The notes below the pieces were generated by a model that was not told the origin of the DNA, did not search any database, and worked only from the letters and a program-made list of their open reading frames with translations. Shown piece after piece: positions 35,001 through 43,393 of a DNA stretch of 46,581 nt; the first letter of the stretch is position 1; each line of letters begins with the position of its first letter. The stretch lies in NCBI GenBank assembly GCA_964474455.1, contig CAYYSU010000021.1:1-46581 (forward strand), read 5' to 3'. The position numbers and the translations under genes are program-made. This DNA is from BM520 sp964474455 (lineage in GTDB: Bacteria; Bacteroidota; Bacteroidia; Bacteroidales; BM520).

Positions 35001-35219
35001 ATTATTACTCCGGAAATATCTGCATACAGACCTGACCGGGTTGTACTTTTTGACAAAAATGCTATTATCATTGATTACAAAACCGGCGAAGAGAAGAATA
35101 GGCACAAGAAGCAGATTTCAGAATACGGAGTACTGTTGTCGGAGATGGGTTATGAAATAGAAAAAAAGATACTGATTTATATTAAACAGGATCTATCGTT
35201 GGAGGTTGTTTATGTGTAA
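32019..35219 (+). CDS. AddA/RecB-like UvrD-family helicase with C-terminal nuclease
   Basis: A 1066-residue superfamily 1A helicase with a fused RecB-type nuclease, the AddA architecture of double-strand-break processing. Walker A is ASAGAGKT (14-21). Walker B is IDEFQDT (about 397-403). Further motifs are VGDAKQAIYRWRGG, EHNYRS, the late motif ISTIHKSKGLEYPVVLLP, and MLYVAMTRAS. The C-terminal nuclease shows YRPDRVV (D near 1005) and D1019-Y-K1021 (IIDYKTG), the metal-binding and catalytic residues. The length is near the family norm. In most Bacteroidota the partner AddB nuclease-helicase is adjacent, but no AddB is present here. Both flanks are unrelated operons, so it may sit elsewhere. 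Confidence 0.9.
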   Translation: MKIHNSGELLVYKASAGAGKTFTLVKEYLGLALRHKDAFKHILAITFTNKAANEMKERVISNLREISKPEEYPDSATNLYVRPWLKEQMRCNDTLLNVKASETLSQILHNYADLAILTIDSFMQRILKTFASDLDIPVGFETETDTDALYQSAMEMVIAQAGHDKAITKAVSDFQKFHIDSDKSWDISRALLQFFSGKITSDDNIKLLESLKVFSIKDFQDISKACSAAEKVIENSVKAEAEKFMQICKENNLTLEDFYHGKTSIASQIEKIVNGRMVFIDTNTRFDAALEGTLGKKNSPNSKKEIIDSYLNTFIDILVKLKTLKEELKPRYLLIQSMKTNLYPLSLQNEVNKIVNDIKIDNRTVYISDFDTHIGKVIQNEAIPFIYERVGEWYNHIMIDEFQDTSLMQWHNLLPLVENALSAGNKNMIVGDAKQAIYRWRGGNAKQFSDLPTLPQEFDSPFTKERELTIKNHYRESQLEHNYRSKREIIEFNNWFFGEAIHYIPESQRHIYDNHSQKYNENNIGGVIDIRFIDKGRKDEEFFLQVKTFLDDILHSGFEYRDIAILVRANAFASQIASALTESNIPVITAESLLLAGSRKVQFLVSLIRCSIQPENKIDAMAVLQYLGQLNSEINPEIEYSGLQFKNASRNPVWRCLRSYYPEMEPAPEKLPLYELAEHLIATIIPNNQRDAYLRHFLNEIFNFAKADSNRYNFFEYWSHRSTKASLEVSEGINAVRISTIHKSKGLEYPVVLLPIPDERFRRSNDKISCKVPTEISDISGEMEYLYFDMKKELLDTPLAEIYNTEQELSMIDNVNMLYVAMTRASKRLSVLCKSTNAKENSSAKDFTGNMGDLITKVCCSHKDFDSEKKALLINPNHVIIKTGEKNDNSRIIDTKNQMECNMWRNVVTLSSPAVRLTESQERSARDTGLLIHSILSQISTKDDIPSAIDNETKKGNISIEEKHSISDQIVKIVTNAELERYYSNEGDVLNEREIITPEISAYRPDRVVLFDKNAIIIDYKTGEEKNRHKKQISEYGVLLSEMGYEIEKKILIYIKQDLSLEVVYV

Positions 35220-35761
35220 ATCATTGTACCATAAAGAATATCCGTTTGTCCCATATACAAATCCGCCAAAAACAACTCCATTTTATACTCATACTTTGTT
35301 TTATCAATTTGTTTGAATTCAAAATCCTTACAACGAAACTGAACACCTCTGTCTAAGTGAAATGGCAAAATCTGATTTTCGGTCTGACTCTATGCATAGA
35401 AACTCGCTCCCTTAAGGAGAAAAAATAATATAATAATTTGAACAAATTGAATAGTATGATACTGTAAAACTGTAAGATCATTAGCCATATAAAAGGGGCT
35501 ATTAGGTAGAAAAGAGAACATTGAGAATATTACTTAAAAATCGGGTTTTACTAATTCCATGGCCGGGGACAGGAATTATTTAAAAATTTGTTAATGAATT
35601 AACAGTTAATCCATAGAATGAATTACATTTGCGATTCTGATATTTTCATCAGATGGAATTGATGTTTTTTTGTGTGAATAAATTGTTTGGTTTGATGCTA
35701 AACGCAGTTTATTTATATGGTTTTTTTATTTAGTAAACTACAATAAAATTATATAATCGAT
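35220..35761. other. 542-nt gap between the AddA-like gene and the V-ATPase operon
   Basis: No coding frame is convincing here. The AT-rich stretch contains a 7-bp hairpin (TAATTCC at 35552-35558 pairing with GGAATTA at 35572-35578) and an exact -7 element (TACATTTG, 35624-35631) that probably starts the ATPase transcript. A terminator for the upstream gene could not be identified with confidence. Confidence 0.55.
35624..35631 (+). promoter_or_regulatory. -7 element of the V-ATPase operon promoter
   Basis: TACATTTG matches TAnnTTTG exactly and would give a leader of about 125 nt before the first gene. No standard-spaced -33 TTTG is evident. Confidence 0.45.
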
Positions 35762-36367
35762 ATGGAAGACAAACTCCAAGTGCTGACAGAAAAGATCTAT
35801 TCTGAAGGCGTTACCAAAGCAAATGAAGAGGCTTCGAAGATTATTGAGAATGCTAATGAAAAAGCAGCATCTATCATTGCTACTGCTAATAAAAAGGCGG
35901 AGAAGATTGTTGCTGATGCGAATCAAAAATCCGAGGAATTGCGGAAAAATGTCAGTAGCGAATTGGCAATGAGTGCAAAGCAGTCGATAGCAGCACTGCG
36001 CCAGGATATTGCCAACCTTATTACTGCAAAAACAGCGTCTGAAAGTATCTCAAAAGCTTTCTACGATGCTGATTTCGTTAAAACGCTTTTAAGTAAAACT
36101 GTTAAAGGCTGGGATGCGTCAGGAGACCTGAAAGTTACTGTTCCCGAAAATGATACTGCAGAGCTGGAGATCTTTATAAAAAAAGGTATTACCGATGCTG
36201 TAGGGAAAGAGATCACCATCGAGCATGACGGTGACATCCGTGCCGGCTTCACAATAAGCCCCGCCGATGGCAGCTACCAGATAAACTTTACGGATACGGA
36301 TTTTGAAGCTTTCTTCAAAAACTATATTCGTCCAAGGACTAATGAATTACTATACGGAGATAAATAG
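35762..36367 (+). CDS. atpE: V-type ATP synthase/ATPase subunit E
   Basis: A 201-residue peripheral-stalk subunit. The N-terminal half is a long Ala/Lys/Glu-rich coiled coil (about 10-75: KANEEASKIIENANEKAA then repeated ANKKAEKIVADANQ). The C-terminal globular part (about 110-200) is the head that contacts the catalytic ring. It is the first gene of the operon and is separated from the next by only 2 nt. Sequence conservation of this subunit is low, so the assignment relies on the coiled-coil pattern, the length and the operon position. Confidence 0.9.
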   Translation: MEDKLQVLTEKIYSEGVTKANEEASKIIENANEKAASIIATANKKAEKIVADANQKSEELRKNVSSELAMSAKQSIAALRQDIANLITAKTASESISKAFYDADFVKTLLSKTVKGWDASGDLKVTVPENDTAELEIFIKKGITDAVGKEITIEHDGDIRAGFTISPADGSYQINFTDTDFEAFFKNYIRPRTNELLYGDK

Positions 36368-36369
36368 TT

Positions 36370-37212
36370 ATGAGCCGGAGTTATTATTGTTTAATTGCAG
36401 GACTTCCGGAGATACATCCCGACCAATCCAAAAAGATCTTTTCCCTTTCTGAATTTAAAATCGAACTTGAGAGTCAACTCCATCACGATGACTATGAGTT
36501 GGTGAAACAGCTTTTCATGCCTTATGACAACGAAAACCTGTTAAACCTGATTCAAAAGAGAGCTTTTAACGCAGAATTGCCTGCAAACTTCTCTCAGCAG
36601 GAGCTGGAAGAAGAGATCCGCGAGCCGGGAATCATGAAGAACTATATGTCTGACTTTATTACCGAAGTGCAAGCTGATGATACAATGGCGTCGAACCCCA
36701 TGAAACTGGAAAACTCTCTCACTAATGCTTACTTTAAGGCTGCCGTGAAGAGTAAAAATCCTTTCCTGGCACAATGGTTTGATTTCGACCTCACCTTGAG
36801 GAATATCATAGCCACTCTAAACAGTAAAAAGTACGATATGGATGTTGAAGGTCAGCTAATGGGTGATAGTGAAATCAACCGCGCCATGGCCAGAAGCTCT
36901 TCCAAAGACTTGGGTGTCTCTGTAGAAGTACCGGAAATAGAGCGCATAGTTCAGATTTTTGAAATGCCCGAACTACTGAAGCGCGAAAAATCTTATGACC
37001 TCTTCCGCTGGGAGTGGCTTGACGAACACACAACCTTTAGCTATTTCTCTATAGAAGTGGTTCTGAGTTATATTATCAAGCTCATGATTGTGGAAAGATG
37101 GATGAATCTGGATATAGAGGCAGGAACAGAGATGTTCAACCGTCTGATCAACGATATAGAAACGAGTTATCAATTTCCTAAAGAATTTAATATACATGAA
37201 GGCAAACGATAA
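36370..37212 (+). CDS. DUF2764 protein of the V-ATPase operon (probable subunit C analogue)
   Basis: A 280-residue, mainly helical, soluble protein starting MSRSYYCLIAGLPEI, the hallmark start of DUF2764. It lies between subunits E and A in Bacteroidota, chlamydial and some spirochaete V-ATPase operons. Its position and helical content suggest it replaces subunit C, the rotor-to-membrane connector, which is otherwise missing here. That role is inference. Its 3' end overlaps the atpA start by 17 nt, indicating translational coupling. Confidence 0.85.
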   Translation: MSRSYYCLIAGLPEIHPDQSKKIFSLSEFKIELESQLHHDDYELVKQLFMPYDNENLLNLIQKRAFNAELPANFSQQELEEEIREPGIMKNYMSDFITEVQADDTMASNPMKLENSLTNAYFKAAVKSKNPFLAQWFDFDLTLRNIIATLNSKKYDMDVEGQLMGDSEINRAMARSSSKDLGVSVEVPEIERIVQIFEMPELLKREKSYDLFRWEWLDEHTTFSYFSIEVVLSYIIKLMIVERWMNLDIEAGTEMFNRLINDIETSYQFPKEFNIHEGKR

Positions 37213-38968
37213 AAAAACAAATGGTATCGTTACCGGTATTACCGCCAACCTGGTGGTAGTAGAGGTTGACGGTCCTGTTTCACAGAATGAAATCTGTTAT
37301 ATCAAGCTGGATAATAGCAATCTGATGGCAGAGGTGATTAAAATCACCGGCAAGAAAACCTTCGTACAGGTTTTTGAAAGCACACGTGGCCTAAAACCCG
37401 GCGCTGAAGTGGAATTCCAGGGTCACATGCTTGAGGTTACCCTCGGCCCCGGAATCATATCACGTAACTACGACGGTCTGCAAAACGACCTCGACAAGAT
37501 GGAGTCCACATTCCTGGTGCGTGGTGAATATACTTTTCCCCTTGATAAAGAGCAAGAGTGGGAGTTTGAACCTATTGCAAAAGTGGGAGATAGCGTATCT
37601 GCCGGAGCATGGCTCGGAAAAGTTAAAGAGAACCTCATAGATCATAAAATTATGGTTCCTTTTAAAATGACCGACCAATACACTGTAAAAAGTGTTGTGG
37701 CATCGGGGAATTATAAAATTGAGGATACCATTGCCGTTATTGAGGACAAAAACGGCAAATCTTTCAATGTAACTATGATCCAGAAATGGCCGGTAAAACA
37801 AGCTATCACGGCATATAAAGAGAAGCCGCGCCCATTTAAAGTCATGGAGACAGGTATCCGTGCTATCGATAGCCTAAACCCTATCACCGAAGGTGGTACA
37901 GGTTTTATCCCCGGTCCATTTGGTTGTGGTAAAACTGTTCTTCAGCATGCTTTGGCAAAGCAGGCCGAGGCAGACCTAATCATTATGACTGCCTGTGGTG
38001 AGCGTGCCAACGAGGTTGTGGAGATCTTTACAGAATTCCCCAGACTCATAGATCCACGCACCGGAAACACGCTCAGTGAACGCACCACTATAGTATGTAA
38101 CACTTCCAATATGCCTGTGGCAGCTCGTGAAGCTTCGGTATATACAGGTATGACACTGGCCGAGTATTACCGTGCTCAGGGGTTGAAAATACTGCTCCTT
38201 GCCGACTCCACTTCACGTTGGGCGCAGGCATTGCGTGAGATGTCCAACCGTCTGGAAGAACTTCCCGGACAGGATGGATTCCCCATGGATCTTTCAGCTA
38301 CCATCGCCAACTTCTACGCTCGCGCTGGTTTCGTTTACCTTAACAACGGAGAGATAGGATCCATAACATTTATAGGTACTGTATCTCCTGCAGGTGGTAA
38401 CCTAAAAGAACCTGTAACGGAATCAACGGCGAAAGTAGCTCGATGCTTCTACGCACTGAATCAGGACCGTGCCGACTCCAAGCGTTATCCGGCAATCGAC
38501 CCCATTGACAGCTACTCCAAGTATCTGGAATATCCGGAAGCTCAGAAATATCTCAAAGATAATGTTGGTGAAAACTGGGTTGAAAGAATTCTGGAAGCAA
38601 AAAACCTGCTCCTCAGAGGTAAGGAAGCCAAAGAACAAATTAACATCCTCGGCGATGATGGTGTTCCCATAAATTACCACATACGTTTCTGGCATTCTGA
38701 ACTGGTGGATTTTGTTATTCTTCAGCAGGATGCTTTTGATAAAATCGATGCCTCATCATCCATGGAACGTCAAACAATAATGATGGATAAAGTACTTTCA
38801 GTATGTCATCAGGAGTTCAAATTTGAATCATTCGAAGAAGTATCTCCATATTTCAAAGATGTCATCAACACTTTCCGTCAGATGAACTATTCTGAATTCA
38901 AATCAGACAAGTATAAAGGCTTTGAAAAGGAGCTGGAAGAAAAATTATCAGAAAGGAGAATCGCCTAA
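37196..38968 (+). CDS. atpA: V-type ATP synthase/ATPase catalytic subunit A
   Basis: The 590-residue nucleotide-hydrolysing subunit. The N-terminal beta-barrel is followed by the A-type non-homologous insertion (about 115-190). The P-loop is GPFGCGKT (about 240-247), followed by ACGERANEV, LLADSTSRWAQALREMS, and a C-terminal helical domain. It overlaps the preceding gene by 17 nt and shares TAATG (1-nt overlap) with atpB. The catalytic residues are present, so the enzyme should be active. Confidence 0.98.
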   Translation: MKANDKKTNGIVTGITANLVVVEVDGPVSQNEICYIKLDNSNLMAEVIKITGKKTFVQVFESTRGLKPGAEVEFQGHMLEVTLGPGIISRNYDGLQNDLDKMESTFLVRGEYTFPLDKEQEWEFEPIAKVGDSVSAGAWLGKVKENLIDHKIMVPFKMTDQYTVKSVVASGNYKIEDTIAVIEDKNGKSFNVTMIQKWPVKQAITAYKEKPRPFKVMETGIRAIDSLNPITEGGTGFIPGPFGCGKTVLQHALAKQAEADLIIMTACGERANEVVEIFTEFPRLIDPRTGNTLSERTTIVCNTSNMPVAAREASVYTGMTLAEYYRAQGLKILLLADSTSRWAQALREMSNRLEELPGQDGFPMDLSATIANFYARAGFVYLNNGEIGSITFIGTVSPAGGNLKEPVTESTAKVARCFYALNQDRADSKRYPAIDPIDSYSKYLEYPEAQKYLKDNVGENWVERILEAKNLLLRGKEAKEQINILGDDGVPINYHIRFWHSELVDFVILQQDAFDKIDASSSMERQTIMMDKVLSVCHQEFKFESFEEVSPYFKDVINTFRQMNYSEFKSDKYKGFEKELEEKLSERRIA

Positions 38969-40296
38969 TGGAAACACAAGCATTTCAGAAGATATATACT
39001 AAAATTACTAATGTTACCAAGGCTACCTGTATGCTCAAAGCGACAGGAGTCGGCAATGAGGAAATGGCCTACGTTCATGGACGAAAAGCTCAGGTAGTAA
39101 TGATCCAGGGTGATAATGTAACGCTGCAGATTTTTGCCGGAACAGAAGGCATTCCCACCAATGCAGAGGTCATATTCACTGGCAAACCTCCAACACTGAA
39201 GGTTAGCGATGAACTTGCGGGCAGATTTTTCAATGCTTATGGTGACCCTATCGATGGTGGCCCCGATATCGAAGGTGAAGAGCGTGAAACAGGCGGTCCA
39301 TCGGTGAACCCCGTTCGTCGTATGCAGCCTTCCGACTTTATTGCAACAGGTATTGCCGGTATCGACCTTAACAACTCACTGGTGACAGGTCAAAAGATTC
39401 CTTTCTTTGCTGACCCTGACCAACCTTTCAACCAGGTAATGGCTACCGTGGCACTTCGTGCCCAGGCAGATAAAATTATCCTCGGAGGTATGGGCCTTAC
39501 CAATGATGATTATCTCTATTTTAAAAACGTATTTGATAATGCAGGTGCTCTTGACCGCATCATTAGTTTTGTAAACACCACCGACAACCCGCCTGTGGAG
39601 CGTCTGCTCGTTCCTGACATGGCTCTCGCCGCAGCTGAATATTTTGCGCACGATAAAGGCCAGAAGGTACTCGTACTCCTTACGGACATGACACTGTACG
39701 CTGATGCACTGGGTATCGTATCAAACCGTATGGATCAGATTCCTTCCAAGGACAGTATGCCGGGATCTCTTTATTCTGATCTTGCAAAAATCTATGAGAA
39801 AGCGGTACAGTTTCCTGATGGAGGATCCATAACCATTATCGCTGTAACAACACTCTCTGATGGTGATATCACTCACGCAGTACCTGATAATACCGGTTAT
39901 ATCACCGAAGGTCAGCTCTTCCTGCGTAAGGATTCCGATATCGGTAAAGTTATCGTCGACCCATTCCGAAGCCTCTCTCGACTGAAGCAACTCGTTATTG
40001 GTAAGCAGACCCGTGAAGATCACCCACAGGTGATGAACGCTGCAATCCGTCTGTATGCCGATGCCGCTAACGCAAAGACAAAACTGGAGAATGGCTTTGA
40101 TCTTTCTGATTATGATGAACGTTCTATAGAATTTGCAAAATCTTATTCTGATTCCCTACTGGCCATCGATGTCAACATCAATACCACTGAAATGATTGAG
40201 ACAGCCTGGGGACTCTTCGACAAGCACTTTACCAAAGCGGAGGTTGCAATACGCCAGTCGCTGGTAGATAAGTACTGGCCCGAAGAGGGGAAATAG
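38968..40296 (+). CDS. atpB: V-type ATP synthase/ATPase regulatory subunit B
   Basis: The 442-residue partner of subunit A in the hexameric head. It has the B-type start (QKIYTKITNVTKATCML) and the segment FADPDQPFNQVMATVALRAQ in place of an intact P-loop, as expected for the non-catalytic subunit. Later blocks are VLLTDMTLYADALGIVSNRMDQIPSKDSMPGSL, read in two parts, and DDxNxP-like ENTAW-type C-terminal helices. Coupled to atpA by a 1-nt overlap. Confidence 0.97.
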   Translation: METQAFQKIYTKITNVTKATCMLKATGVGNEEMAYVHGRKAQVVMIQGDNVTLQIFAGTEGIPTNAEVIFTGKPPTLKVSDELAGRFFNAYGDPIDGGPDIEGEERETGGPSVNPVRRMQPSDFIATGIAGIDLNNSLVTGQKIPFFADPDQPFNQVMATVALRAQADKIILGGMGLTNDDYLYFKNVFDNAGALDRIISFVNTTDNPPVERLLVPDMALAAAEYFAHDKGQKVLVLLTDMTLYADALGIVSNRMDQIPSKDSMPGSLYSDLAKIYEKAVQFPDGGSITIIAVTTLSDGDITHAVPDNTGYITEGQLFLRKDSDIGKVIVDPFRSLSRLKQLVIGKQTREDHPQVMNAAIRLYADAANAKTKLENGFDLSDYDERSIEFAKSYSDSLLAIDVNINTTEMIETAWGLFDKHFTKAEVAIRQSLVDKYWPEEGK

Positions 40297-40322
40297 ATTA
40301 TTAACGACTATAAACGTTTATC

Positions 40323-40928
40323 ATGGCCATAAAATTTCAGTATAACAAAACGTCAATGCAGAATCTTAACAAGCAGTTGAGGGTTCGTGTCAAGGCGCTT
40401 CCCACAATAAAAAATAAGGAGTCAGCACTCCGCATTGAGGTGAAGAAAGCCAGATACGCATCTGAAGAGCTTGATGAGAAACTAGATGCAAAGATTAACG
40501 AATACAAAGATATGGTCAACCTGTGGGGCGAATTTAACCCGGAACTGATTCAAATCGATGATGTGGAATTGTCGGTGAAGAAAATCGCAGGAGTAAGAAC
40601 CCCCGTACTTGACGATATAAAGTATTCTATTCGTGAATTCAGCTTGTTTAACCAACCCTTTTGGTTTCTTGATGGAACTGCCATTCTGAAGGATCTCTCG
40701 AAGATAGCCATTGAGAGTGAAGTATTCCACCGTAAGATGGAGTTACTGGACTACGCCCGCAGAAAAACAACGCAGAAGGTGAACCTGTATGAAAAAGTAC
40801 AGATTCCCGGATTCGAAAATGCGATCCTCAAGATAAAAAGATTCCTGGAAGATGAAGAGAATCTCTCCAAATCGGCACAGAAAATCGTGAAAAACAAACA
40901 GGCAAAACAAAAGGAGGAAGAATTATGA
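40323..40928 (+). CDS. atpD: V-type ATP synthase/ATPase subunit D
   Basis: The 201-residue central-shaft subunit, made of two long helices that turn inside the A/B hexamer. The N-terminal helix contains NKTSMQNLNKQLRVRVKALP and the C-terminal helix includes LLDYARRKTTQKVNLYEKVQ then QIPGFENAILKIKRFLEDEE, the conserved shaft signature. It follows atpB after 26 nt, and its stop overlaps atpI by 4 nt. Confidence 0.95.
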   Translation: MAIKFQYNKTSMQNLNKQLRVRVKALPTIKNKESALRIEVKKARYASEELDEKLDAKINEYKDMVNLWGEFNPELIQIDDVELSVKKIAGVRTPVLDDIKYSIREFSLFNQPFWFLDGTAILKDLSKIAIESEVFHRKMELLDYARRKTTQKVNLYEKVQIPGFENAILKIKRFLEDEENLSKSAQKIVKNKQAKQKEEEL

Positions 40929-42727
40929 TTATACCAATGAAAAAATACTCCTTGCTGGTATATCATAAAGAATACCAGGAGTTTCTGACACGAATAAGAG
41001 ATCTGGGAGCAGTACATATAATCGAAAAAGAGGGCTCAGTGGAAGATAATAAGGATCTTGATGACCTGTTAACCCTTCACAAGAGATACACCGCTGCCAT
41101 AAAACAACTTAAAAGAATTAAAGAGGAAGAGAAAACTCCTTCAACAGAAGATGGACAAACGCTACTCAATAGTTATGAAGAGAAAATTGCTGCTGTGGAA
41201 AAAGCCACTGCACAGATGCTTCACAACGAAAAAGAGCTGGCACAGTTCGCACCCTGGGGAAAATTCAGTTGGGAGAGCATCCAAAAGCTGAAAGACGAAG
41301 GTTTTTATATTCGCTTCTTTTCCTGCGCTTCACGTAAATTGCAAAAAGAATGGGAACAATATAACATATTCTTTATCAATGAAGTAAGCTCCGTTGAGTA
41401 TTTTATCACTGTAACAAAAGATCCTGAATTCTATATTGATGCTGATGAAATCCGCCTACCAAAACGCTCGGTAAATGAGATTGAACTGGCACAAAACAAA
41501 CTGGAAGCAGAGATAAAACAGAATAAAAAAGATATTCAGCAAATCGCAGAGACAGCAATCCCAGTGCTAAAAATAAGCAGGGACAAAGTACAGGAAGAGA
41601 TCGACTTTAGTAAAGTAGTTCTAAACACCTCCTCGGAGGCTGAAGAGAAGCTTATGGTGCTGGAAGCGTGGGTCTCGGAAGAAAAAGTTTCCGACCTGAA
41701 TACATTTCTCGATGCCACGGAAGTTTACTATGAATTCCGCAACCCACAAGACGATGAAAAGGTACCTGTAAAGTTAAAGAACAATCGTTTTGCACGACTC
41801 TACGAAGTGATTGGTGAGTTATACTCATTGCCAAACTACCATGAGATCGACCTCACCCCTTTCTTTGCGCCTTTCTACATGCTGTTTTTTGGATTCTGCC
41901 TGGGAGATGCCGGCTATGGGATATTATTTATTCTTGCAGCACTATTCGCCCGTGGTAAGGTTAAGCCGGAACTAAAACCTATTCTTGGACTTATCACATG
42001 GTTAGGAGTTGCCACAGTAATAATGGGAGCCATTGGAGGTACCGTATTCGGAATGAACCTAATAGAAGCAGACATTCCCTGGCTGGATAATGTTAAGAAG
42101 TACATGTTAGATCCCGACAAACTGTTTAACCTCGCCCTGATTATCGGAGCAGTACAGATTGTATTCGGTATGTTTATCAAGGTTGCAAATATCACCAAAC
42201 GTAAGGGTTTCCGTTATGCATTCAGTACCATTGGATGGATCATACTTATCCTGGGTGGTGGAAGTGTATACTTGCTTAGTACGAAGGAAATTCTTACCGG
42301 TAATGCATACAATATTGCACTCTACTCTGTGCTGGGTATTGCCGGATTATTTATCCTGGTGTTAAACGATCCAAAACGCAATGTGTTTATAAACGTTGGT
42401 TCCGGATTGTGGGATTCGTACAACATGCTCACCGGCCTTTTAGGTGATGTACTTTCATACATTCGTCTTTTCGCCCTGGGAATCTCCAGTGCTGTGATGG
42501 GCTTTGTGTTCAACGACCTGGCCATCAGTTTGAGTGGCAGCACTCCGGTGATAAGTCAGTTGGTGATGGTAATTATCATGCTAATAGGTCATAGCATGAA
42601 CATCTTCATGTCCGGGCTGGGATCGATGGTACATCCCATGCGTTTGACCTTTGTGGAATTTTATAAGAATGCCGGCTTCGAAGGTGGAGGCAAAAAATAC
42701 TCACCTTTCAGTAAAATAGTAAAATAG
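40925..42727 (+). CDS. atpI: V-type ATP synthase/ATPase membrane subunit I
   Basis: The 600-residue stator subunit. The soluble N-terminal half (about 1-310) holds coiled coils that bind the peripheral stalks. The C-terminal half has about seven or eight membrane helices (from about 315) that form the ion half-channels with the K ring. YGILFILAALFARG, SYIRLFALGISSAVMGFV (containing the conserved Arg needed for ion translocation) and the ending MHPMRLTFVEFYKNAGFEGGG-like motif are typical. Its start overlaps atpD by 4 nt (ATGA). Confidence 0.95.
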   Translation: MIIPMKKYSLLVYHKEYQEFLTRIRDLGAVHIIEKEGSVEDNKDLDDLLTLHKRYTAAIKQLKRIKEEEKTPSTEDGQTLLNSYEEKIAAVEKATAQMLHNEKELAQFAPWGKFSWESIQKLKDEGFYIRFFSCASRKLQKEWEQYNIFFINEVSSVEYFITVTKDPEFYIDADEIRLPKRSVNEIELAQNKLEAEIKQNKKDIQQIAETAIPVLKISRDKVQEEIDFSKVVLNTSSEAEEKLMVLEAWVSEEKVSDLNTFLDATEVYYEFRNPQDDEKVPVKLKNNRFARLYEVIGELYSLPNYHEIDLTPFFAPFYMLFFGFCLGDAGYGILFILAALFARGKVKPELKPILGLITWLGVATVIMGAIGGTVFGMNLIEADIPWLDNVKKYMLDPDKLFNLALIIGAVQIVFGMFIKVANITKRKGFRYAFSTIGWIILILGGGSVYLLSTKEILTGNAYNIALYSVLGIAGLFILVLNDPKRNVFINVGSGLWDSYNMLTGLLGDVLSYIRLFALGISSAVMGFVFNDLAISLSGSTPVISQLVMVIIMLIGHSMNIFMSGLGSMVHPMRLTFVEFYKNAGFEGGGKKYSPFSKIVK

Positions 42728-42785
42728 CTGTTATTAATAATTAATAGAAATAATAAGAAAACATTAATACTTAAAAATCAAGATT

Positions 42786-43235
42786 ATGGAACCTATCATT
42801 TTAGCTTACATCGGGATCGGAATTATGGTCGGTCTTTCGGGAATTGGTAGTGCATACGGAGTTTCCATGGGTGGCAACGCCAGTATTGGAGCAATGAAGA
42901 AGAACGACGAAGCGTTCGGTAACTACCTTGTATTAAGCGCCTTACCGGGAACACAGGGTCTTTACGGATTTCTTGGGTTCTTTCTACTTCAGGGTGCATT
43001 AGTACCTGAGATCACATGGATCCAGTCGGCAGCAGTATTTGGAGCCGGCCTTGCACTGGGTATGGTAGCACTATTCTCTGCTATCCGTCAGGGTCAGGTT
43101 TGTGCCAACGGTATCGCTGGTATCGGAGCCGGATACGACGTATTTGGTAACACACTTATCCTTGCGGTATTCCCCGAGCTCTACGCTATTGTAGCTCTCG
43201 CAGCAACATTTATGATCTCTTCTAGTATATTGTAA
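42786..43235 (+). CDS. atpK: V-type ATP synthase/ATPase rotor subunit K, Na+-type
   Basis: A 149-residue proteolipid with four membrane helices. It aligns without gaps in the binding region to Enterococcus hirae NtpK (known structure), with a constant offset of 8. L53, T56, Q57 and Y60 (LPGTQGLY), Q102 (IRQGQ) and E131 (FPELYAI) correspond to L61, T64, Q65, Y68, Q110 and E139, the full Na+ coordination set. E131 is the essential carboxylate. The ring is therefore predicted to carry sodium. It lies 58 nt after atpI and ends before a terminator. Confidence 0.95.
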   Translation: MEPIILAYIGIGIMVGLSGIGSAYGVSMGGNASIGAMKKNDEAFGNYLVLSALPGTQGLYGFLGFFLLQGALVPEITWIQSAAVFGAGLALGMVALFSAIRQGQVCANGIAGIGAGYDVFGNTLILAVFPELYAIVALAATFMISSSIL

Positions 43236-43258
43236 GAAGAAAAATACACATTGTTTAT

Positions 43259-43291
43259 AGGCTGTCCCGGAAGGGATGGCCTTTTTTTTTT
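43259..43291 (+). terminator. Rho-independent terminator of the V-ATPase operon
   Basis: GGCTGTCCC (43260-43268) and GGGATGGCC (43273-43281) pair around a GGAA loop, with one internal TG/TG mismatch. A run of nine or ten T follows. It lies 25 nt after the atpK stop. Confidence 0.9.
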
Positions 43292-43365
43292 ACAATTAAA
43301 CACCCTTGAGCCTGCTCACAATACAATGTTAACCCATAATTTTATGTTCCTAAACAATTATTCAA

Positions 43366-43373
43366 TACTTTTG
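43366..43373 (+). promoter_or_regulatory. -7 element before the GH3/beta-lactamase gene
   Basis: TACTTTTG is an exact TAnnTTTG match 20 nt upstream of the ATG at 43394. Confidence 0.4.
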
Positions 43374-43393
43374 CCACAAAGAAAAGCACTACA

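Noticed and set aside
35552..35578. 7-bp hairpin as terminator of the AddA-like gene
   Set aside because: It is about 330 nt past the stop and lacks a T-run, so I kept it only as a structural note.
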